A DNA stretch of 18,587 nucleotides, from the NCBI GenBank assembly GCA_910584435.1, contig CAJUAP010000073.1, positions 1 through 18,587 of the forward strand. Reading direction: 5' to 3'. Position 1 is the stretch's first letter; every line of letters begins with the position of its first letter. The DNA comes from an uncultured Acetatifactor sp. GTDB lineage: Bacteria > Bacillota > Clostridia > Lachnospirales > Lachnospiraceae. The translations under genes were made by a program, and so were the position numbers. Positions 14,125-18,587 of this stretch are shown here, in pieces. The notes under the pieces were generated by a model that was not told where the DNA came from, did no database searches, and saw only the letters and a list, made by a program, of their open reading frames with translations.

Positions 14125-15198
14125 ATGAAGAGGATCGGTATGCTGACCAGCGGCGGAGACTGCCAGGCTTTGAATGCAGCCATGAGGGGTGTTGTGAAGA
14201 CGCTGCTGAACAGTTCGGAGACGGTGGAGATTTACGGCTTCCTGGATGGTTACAAGGGGTTGATCTACAGTAAGTTTCAGATGCTGACAGGGAAGGATTT
14301 TTCCGGCATTCTCACAAAAGGAGGTACTATCCTGGGAACATCCCGCACACCTTTTAAGACAATTCAGGATCCGGATGAAAACGGACTGAATAAAGTGGAT
14401 GCCATGAAACAGAATTATTATAAACTGCAGCTTGACTGTCTGGTAATCTTAGGCGGCAACGGCACCCATAAGACGGCAAATCTGCTTCGCCAGGAGGGAC
14501 TGAATGTAATCACCTTGCCAAAAACCATTGACAATGATCTGTGGGGAACGGATATGACGTTTGGATTCCAGAGCGCAGTGGACATTGCAACGGATGCCAT
14601 CGATTATATCCATACCACGGCAGCATCCCATGGCAGGGTATTCATTGTGGAAGTGATGGGGCACAAGGTCGGCTGGCTTACTTTAAATGCAGGTATGGCA
14701 GGGGGTGCCGATATTATCCTGATTCCGGAGATTCCCTATGATATCAATAAAGTGGTGGATAAGATCGAGGAACGGGATAAGAAAGGCAGCAGATTTACGA
14801 TCATTGCGGTGGCAGAGGGAGCAATTTCCAAGGAAGATGCCAAGCTTTCCAAGAAGGAATTGAAAAAGAAAATGGAGAAAAATCCGCATCCGTCCGTGTC
14901 CTATGAGGTGGCTGCGGCAATTCAGAAGAAGACGGGCAGAGAGGTGCGTGTCACTGTTCCCGGACATATGCAGCGCGGCGGAAGTCCATGTCCTTATGAC
15001 CGTGTCTTTGCAAGCCGTCTGGGTGCGGAAGCGGGCAAGCTGATTCTGGACGGGCAGTTTGGATTTATGGTGGGATATAAGAACCGAGAGGTAGTGCGTG
15101 TTCCACTGGAAGATGTGGCAGGTAAATTAAAGGCAATCTCACCGGATGCATCCATTGTACAGGAGGCCAAGCTGTTAGGCATTTCATTTGGCAATTAA
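14125..15198 (+). CDS. pfkA: 6-phosphofructokinase
   Basis: Phosphorylation of fructose 6-phosphate to fructose 1,6-bisphosphate in glycolysis. It has 357 residues, slightly longer than E. coli PfkA (320). The nucleotide-binding TSGGD is at 8-12, the donor-site motif GGNGT at 110-114 (Asn where GGDG is usual, but Gly at the position that marks ATP use), PKTIDND at 132-138 with K133 and catalytic D136, VMGHKVG near 178, and GHMQRGGSP near the end. Gly in the first motif with Lys before TIDND is the pattern of mixed group III PFKs, for which the phosphate donor (ATP or pyrophosphate) cannot be decided by eye. The ATG at 14125 has AGGAGG with 8 bp spacing; the open frame extends upstream to 14080 but lacks a site. 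It has its own promoter. dnaX follows after about 200 bp. Confidence 0.95.
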   Translation: MKRIGMLTSGGDCQALNAAMRGVVKTLLNSSETVEIYGFLDGYKGLIYSKFQMLTGKDFSGILTKGGTILGTSRTPFKTIQDPDENGLNKVDAMKQNYYKLQLDCLVILGGNGTHKTANLLRQEGLNVITLPKTIDNDLWGTDMTFGFQSAVDIATDAIDYIHTTAASHGRVFIVEVMGHKVGWLTLNAGMAGGADIILIPEIPYDINKVVDKIEERDKKGSRFTIIAVAEGAISKEDAKLSKKELKKKMEKNPHPSVSYEVAAAIQKKTGREVRVTVPGHMQRGGSPCPYDRVFASRLGAEAGKLILDGQFGFMVGYKNREVVRVPLEDVAGKLKAISPDASIVQEAKLLGISFGN

Positions 15199-15241
15199 GA
15201 GAGTGTGATTCTGCCGGCTGAAAAAACATAGATTATTTTGC

Positions 15242-15377
15242 GCCTGTATTATGGATGCGGCGGCTCAAAATGCGTTTCCCGGATAAAGAGGATGGTATTG
15301 TGTATGTTCAGGGTTTAGGTGGACCTTGCCATATGGCTTCCCGGAAATGCAGAGCATAAGGCAGACATAATACAGGC
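15242..15377 (+). promoter_or_regulatory. Long folded element in the leader of dnaX (possible ncRNA)
   Basis: A perfect 12-bp inverted pair (GCCTGTATTATG 15242-15253, CATAATACAGGC 15366-15377) closes a 136-nt region. Inside, TGCGTTTCC (15271-15279) pairs with GGAAATGCA (15343-15351) and extends beyond a single C/C mismatch (GGA 15281-15283 with TCC 15339-15341). An apical part follows (ATGGT 15292-15296 with GCCAT 15328-15332, then AGGGT 15310-15314 with ACCTT 15323-15327). The outer right arm ends just before the dnaX ribosome binding site. No protein is encoded in 15199-15400. It is located where SRP RNA is found in some Firmicutes, but the conserved GGAA tetraloop with AGCAG is absent. Confidence 0.4.
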
Positions 15378-15400
15378 AAAGGAAAGGCATGGGGATAAGT

Positions 15401-16981
15401 ATGTCTTATACAGCGCTATACCGAAAGTTCCGTCCAAGTACCTTTGCAGATGTGAAGGGACAGGATCATATTGTGACCACATTGAAAAATCAGCTGAAGG
15501 CAGGCAGAATCGGTCATGCCTATCTTTTTACCGGAACCAGGGGGACGGGGAAGACTACTGTAGCGAAGATTTTGGCCAGGACAGTGAACTGTGAGAATCC
15601 CGGTGCAGACGGTCCCTGTGGAGAGTGCCGCATCTGCAGCGCCATTGCGGCGGGGGCCAGCATGAATGTCATTGAAATTGATGCGGCGTCCAATAACGGT
15701 GTGGACAATATCCGGGAAATCGTAGAGGAAGTATCGTATTCACCTGCGGAGGGGAAATATAAGGTTTATATCATAGATGAAGTGCATATGCTTTCCATAG
15801 GGGCGTTTAATGCTCTGTTGAAAACCCTGGAAGAACCGCCGGCATATGTGATTTTTATTCTGGCCACCACAGAGGTACATAAGCTGCCTGTGACGATTTT
15901 ATCCCGGTGTCAGAGATATGATTTCAAACGGATTTCCATTGACGTAATTGCGGACAGAATGCGGGAGCTGACAGAGGCGGAGCATGTGCAGGTGGAAGAA
16001 AAGGCATTGCGTTATATTGCCAAAACGGCGGATGGCTCCATGCGTGATGCGCTGAGTCTGCTGGATCAGTGTATTGCATTTCATTTAGGATGTGAATTGA
16101 CCTATGACAAGGTACTGGATGTGCTGGGGGCAGTGGACACAGAGGTGTTCAGCAGTCTGCTGCGATATATTCTTGACAGGAATGTGCTGGGGTGTGTGCA
16201 GCTTCTGGAAGAAATTGTGATGCAGGGCAGGGAACTGACCCAGTTTGTGACGGATTTTACATGGTATCTGCGCAATCTGATGTTAGTCCAGGCTTCGGAT
16301 AACCTGGAAGAGGTGATTGATATGTCTACGGACAATCTGAATCGTCTGAAGGAAGAAGCTGCCATGGCAGATCAGGCAAGAATCATACGATATATCAGGA
16401 TTTTCTCAGAGCTGTCAGGGCAGATACGTTATGCAGCGCAGAAGCGTATTCTAGTGGAAGTTGCATTGATGAAACTTTGCAAACCCCAGATGGAGACAGG
16501 GCAGGATGCAATACTTGAACGTATCCGTCAGGTGGAAGAGAAGATAGAGAACGGGATAGTGGCTGCTGTGGGAGAAAACAGGACTGCGGCTGCCGGATTT
16601 CCTGTGCAGGATATGCAGAAGCCAAAGCCGGAACTTCCCAGGGCGATTCCGGAGGATGTGAGGGAGATTGTGGCGAAATGGCGAGGGTTTGCCGAAAGTA
16701 TTGACTGCCCTATGAGAAATCATTTGAGAAACGCAAATCTTAGTCTGGACGGGGACGGTAAATTAATGGTGGTGTTAGAAGATGGACCTTCTTCGGATTA
16801 CTTTACTATGCATCCGGAGAACCGGCTGCAGCTTGAAGCATTGCTTACAGATTTCTCGGGAAAAAGGATAGAGGTCAATATTCAGACGCTTCAGGCATCA
16901 CAGGAATTTCAACAGAATTATGTGGATCTTGCCCAGGTGGTCCGAATGGACATTGAGGAAGAAGAGGAAGAAACAGAGTAA
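15401..16981 (+). CDS. dnaX: DNA polymerase III subunit gamma/tau
   Basis: Clamp-loader ATPase of the replisome, 526 residues. Walker A GTRGTGKTT is at 45-53, the four-Cys zinc module at C64, C73, C76 and C79, Walker B IIDEVH at 124-129, sensor 1 near ATTE, and the SRC motif at 168-170 (Arg finger region). The C-terminal part is shorter than in E. coli tau. The ATG at 15401 is chosen because homologues begin with MSYxALYRK and a GGGGA tract lies 5 bp upstream; an alternative in-frame ATG lies at 15389. No convincing slippery site for a gamma form is seen. The ebfC and recR genes follow in the order usual for Firmicutes, a replication and repair cluster. Confidence 0.97.
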   Translation: MSYTALYRKFRPSTFADVKGQDHIVTTLKNQLKAGRIGHAYLFTGTRGTGKTTVAKILARTVNCENPGADGPCGECRICSAIAAGASMNVIEIDAASNNGVDNIREIVEEVSYSPAEGKYKVYIIDEVHMLSIGAFNALLKTLEEPPAYVIFILATTEVHKLPVTILSRCQRYDFKRISIDVIADRMRELTEAEHVQVEEKALRYIAKTADGSMRDALSLLDQCIAFHLGCELTYDKVLDVLGAVDTEVFSSLLRYILDRNVLGCVQLLEEIVMQGRELTQFVTDFTWYLRNLMLVQASDNLEEVIDMSTDNLNRLKEEAAMADQARIIRYIRIFSELSGQIRYAAQKRILVEVALMKLCKPQMETGQDAILERIRQVEEKIENGIVAAVGENRTAAAGFPVQDMQKPKPELPRAIPEDVREIVAKWRGFAESIDCPMRNHLRNANLSLDGDGKLMVVLEDGPSSDYFTMHPENRLQLEALLTDFSGKRIEVNIQTLQASQEFQQNYVDLAQVVRMDIEEEEEETE

Positions 16982-16996
16982 AGGCAGGGGCACTGG

Positions 16997-17092
16997 GCTG
17001 ACAGTTACGGAACCGGAAACAGTAAATTATAGCTGACAGTTACGGAACCGGAAACAGTAAATTATAGCTGTCAGTTACAAAACCGGAATAGG
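16997..17092 (+). repeat. 35-bp tandem repeat, two perfect copies and a partial third
   Basis: Two identical 35-bp copies (16997-17031 and 17032-17066, starting GCTGACAGTTACGGAACCGG) are followed by a diverged partial copy (17067-17092) that runs into the ebfC ribosome binding site. It occupies nearly all of the 122-bp gap between dnaX and ebfC. No T-rich terminator is present. Short pairings between TTAC and GTAA could form within each copy. Confidence 0.85.
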
Positions 17093-17103
17093 AGGATGAT
17101 AAC

Positions 17104-17448
17104 ATGGCAAAACGTGGAGGCTTTCCCGGAGGCGCGATGCCCGGAAATATGAGCAATCTGATGAAACAGGCTCAAAGGATGCAGCGCCAGATGGAGGAAG
17201 GGCAGAAAGAGCTGGAGACGAAGGAATTTACTGCGGCGGCAGGAGGCGGCGCCGTTGAGGCGGTGGTGAATGGTAAGAAAGAAATTCTGAGTGTGAAACT
17301 GTCTGAGGAAGTGGTAGATCCGGAAGATATTGAGATGCTTCAGGATTTAATTGTGGCTGCTGTCAACGAGGCGTTGCGCAAGGCAGAGGATGCCGGAGCA
17401 GAGCTTATGGGTAAAATGACGGGCGGTCTGGGAGGTCTGCCTTTCTGA
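17104..17448 (+). CDS. ebfC: YbaB/EbfC family nucleoid-associated protein
   Basis: A small DNA-binding protein of 114 residues that forms dimers and coats DNA. A Gly/Met-rich start (GGFPGGAMPGN), a long helix with MKQAQRMQRQMEEGQKEL, the strand segment AAAGGGAVEAVVNGKKEI, and a last helix with VNEALRKAED followed by a Gly-rich tail are all typical, and the length is usual. AGGAGG (17090-17095) lies 8 bp upstream. Its stop overlaps the recR start by one base (TGATG), so translation is coupled; this dnaX-ebfC-recR order is highly conserved. Tandem repeats occupy its leader. Confidence 0.96.
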   Translation: MAKRGGFPGGAMPGNMSNLMKQAQRMQRQMEEGQKELETKEFTAAAGGGAVEAVVNGKKEILSVKLSEEVVDPEDIEMLQDLIVAAVNEALRKAEDAGAELMGKMTGGLGGLPF

Positions 17449-18044
17449 TGGACTTATACAGCGGACATATTAATAAATTAATAGAGGAACTGGCGGCACT
17501 GCCCGGTATCGGCAGCAAGTCGGCCCAGCGCCTGGCGTTTCATCTGATCAATATGCCCCAGGACAAGGTGGACAGACTGGCTCATACTATTGTGGAAGCC
17601 AAAAAAAATGTCCGATATTGTAAGGAATGTTATACTTTAACGGATAAAGAGATCTGTCCTGTCTGTGCCAATCCGAACCGCAACCATAAGCTGATTATGA
17701 TGGTGGAAAATGTCAGGGATTTGGCGGCATATGAAAAAACCGGCAAGTATGAGGGGGTATATCATGTATTGCATGGCGCCATCTCGCCCATGCTTGGCGT
17801 CGGGCCGGGGGATATTAAGCTGAAGGAGCTGATGGAGCGTCTGCAGGGCGAGGTGGAAGAGGTGATTATTGCCACCAATTCCAGTCTGGAAGGCGAGACA
17901 ACTGCAATGTATGCCGCAAAGCTGATAAAGCCCACAGGTATCAAAGTCACAAGGATTGCAAGCGGCGTGCCCGTGGGAGGAGATTTGGAATACATAGATG
18001 AAGTGACGCTTTTCCGTGCCCTTGAAGGACGTACTGAATTATGA
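17448..18044 (+). CDS. recR: Recombination mediator protein RecR
   Basis: Acts with RecO and RecF to load RecA on gapped DNA. It has 198 residues, the normal size. The N-terminal helix-hairpin-helix (ALPGIGSKSAQRLA, 17-30), the four-Cys zinc site (C58, C61, C70, C73), then a Toprim domain beginning at MMVEN (84-88) with GHLSP-like HGAISP (109-114), G-x-G-P-x-D and the ATNSSLEGE segment, and a C-terminal GVPVGGDLEY motif are all present. The ATG overlaps the ebfC stop; GGAGGT lies 11 bp upstream within ebfC. No residue of the usual set appears to be missing. Confidence 0.98.
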   Translation: MDLYSGHINKLIEELAALPGIGSKSAQRLAFHLINMPQDKVDRLAHTIVEAKKNVRYCKECYTLTDKEICPVCANPNRNHKLIMMVENVRDLAAYEKTGKYEGVYHVLHGAISPMLGVGPGDIKLKELMERLQGEVEEVIIATNSSLEGETTAMYAAKLIKPTGIKVTRIASGVPVGGDLEYIDEVTLFRALEGRTEL

Positions 18045-18085
18045 ATATATACAGAAGCCGGAAAACCGGGGAATGATAAAGGCAT

Positions 18086-18505
18086 ATGAAGAGCAGAAAA
18101 AATTATCTGCAGTATCGAAAAAATCAGCACAAATGGAAACTCATGGGATGGCATTCGGATTCCGAGTGCTCGAAATGCGGCCGGAAGACAATTTTTCAGA
18201 TATATCGGTATGATGCATGGTGCTGCATCTCATGTAATGAATGGCTTGATGAGCCCTGTGGGGATCCGGACTGTCCGTATTGCAGTAACAGACCCAGGAC
18301 GCCGTATGAAGCCTGTTTCCTGGCGGAATTGGATATTGCCGGTGCTGGTGGGAAGAAAATGTGGAGACGCATGAATTATCAACATAAGACCGCTGGGAAA
18401 ATGAAGCATCAGAAGCGCAGGAAAGCAGTGGAAACGTGGAAGAGAGTTCATGGTACTGGAAGGGCTGATACGGAAAAAAATTGCCGCAAGCGGCAATTAA
18501 AATAG
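18086..18505 (+). CDS. Cys-rich zinc-ribbon-like protein of unknown function
   Basis: A basic protein of 139 residues with several Cys pairs: C28-x2-C31 and C47-x2-C50 (also C46), then C58-x4-C63-x2-C66 in a GDPDCPYCSNRPRTPYEA segment. It is most likely a zinc-binding protein. The block YDAWCCISCNEWLDEPCGDP looks strongly constrained and seems familiar from Lachnospiraceae genomes downstream of recR, without known function. The last third is Lys/Arg-rich and could bind nucleic acid. A short AAAGG site lies 4-5 bp before the ATG. It lies 41 bp after recR and is probably cotranscribed. Its last codons lie in a hairpin (18479-18498). Confidence 0.72.
   Translation: MKSRKNYLQYRKNQHKWKLMGWHSDSECSKCGRKTIFQIYRYDAWCCISCNEWLDEPCGDPDCPYCSNRPRTPYEACFLAELDIAGAGGKKMWRRMNYQHKTAGKMKHQKRRKAVETWKRVHGTGRADTEKNCRKRQLK
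18474..18498 (-). terminator. Leftward intrinsic terminator overlapping the end of the Cys-rich gene
   Basis: AATTGCCG (18479-18486), loop CAAG, CGGCAATT (18491-18498). Read on the minus strand it is followed by seven T (complement of 18474-18480), so it serves a leftward transcript from beyond the window; rightward it has no T-run. The remaining 82 bases to the window end show no gene. Confidence 0.5.
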
Positions 18506-18587
18506 TGCAGCTAAGAAATGTCAAGGAAATTTAAAAACAGTCTCGGAACGGAAGCCCCCGGGAGAATTTTCAGATGCGCCCTTTGCA

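Noticed and set aside
15199..15208. GAGAGTGTG after pfkA as a second att copy of the tRNA 3' end
   Set aside because: Only 9 bases match and it lies on the wrong side of the tRNA for the integrase remnant.
15242..15377. SRP (4.5S/scRNA) gene in front of dnaX
   Set aside because: Position fits, but the conserved GGAA tetraloop and AGCAG core are missing, so only an unassigned structure is reported.
16855..16880. Programmed frameshift site in dnaX for a gamma form
   Set aside because: A GGAAAAAGG run exists, but it is late in the gene and lacks the slippery heptamer and a downstream hairpin.
18499..18545. Minus-strand promoter TTGACA-17-TTTAAT
   Set aside because: It would point directly into the leftward terminator with no gene after it.
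1..18587. CRISPR array, transposase gene or rRNA
   Set aside because: No regularly spaced repeats with unique spacers, no transposase motif and no rRNA sequence were seen on either strand.

Overview
The window looks like a chromosomal segment of a Clostridia bacterium, most likely Lachnospiraceae. Supporting evidence is the dnaX-ebfC-recR cluster, strong AGGAGG-type ribosome binding sites, a tRNA-Ser without an encoded CCA, a Firmicutes-type 6-phosphofructokinase and several gene families that I associate mainly with gut Lachnospiraceae. No taxonomic search was possible. All family names come from reading motifs by eye.

Layout. (1) 1-3568: a VanZ-like membrane protein, a NodB-type polysaccharide deacetylase and glycerol kinase (glpK), all rightward. 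About 370 bases without a gene precede glpK and hold a folded element with some resemblance to a decayed cobalamin riboswitch. (2) 3574-4644: a leftward membrane-anchored, propeller-like protein, tail-to-tail with glpK. (3) 4694-4911: two 111-bp MITE-like units fused head to head, forming a 218-bp palindrome whose right end supplies the stop codon of the next gene. (4) 4893-7851: an AT-richer, partly decayed accessory region with a SUKH (SMI1/KNR4) immunity-like protein, a MazG-like pyrophosphohydrolase, a TehB-like methyltransferase with a shortened N-terminus, a broken HAD hydrolase and a small unknown protein. (5) 7991-12779: a leftward gene pair that I associate with DUF6179 and DUF6323, read from one half of a back-to-back divergent promoter, a small two-helix membrane protein read from the other half, a possible immunity-type protein, a tail fragment of an isoprenylcysteine/PEMT-type methyltransferase, and a large protein with an Imm5-like N-terminal part and a Cys-rich centre. 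(6) 12892-14080: a NUDIX hydrolase with an expanded Nudix box, the C-terminal remnant of a tyrosine integrase, a bidirectional terminator and tRNA-Ser(CGA). (7) 14125-18505: pfkA, dnaX, ebfC (YbaB), recR and a conserved-looking Cys-rich protein, i.e. core glycolysis and DNA replication/repair.

How it fits together. The outer parts are housekeeping or ordinary metabolism. The middle (about 4.7-13.6 kb) is an accessory region. It holds two or three proteins resembling immunity proteins of polymorphic toxin systems with no toxin gene beside them, at least three gene remnants, a palindromic repeat pair and an integrase stub downstream of a tRNA 3' end. I infer a degraded integrated element or an orphan-immunity island. 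The least described intact units are the DUF6323-DUF6179-like pair with its divergent promoter, the structured leader of dnaX and the 35-bp tandem repeats in front of ebfC.
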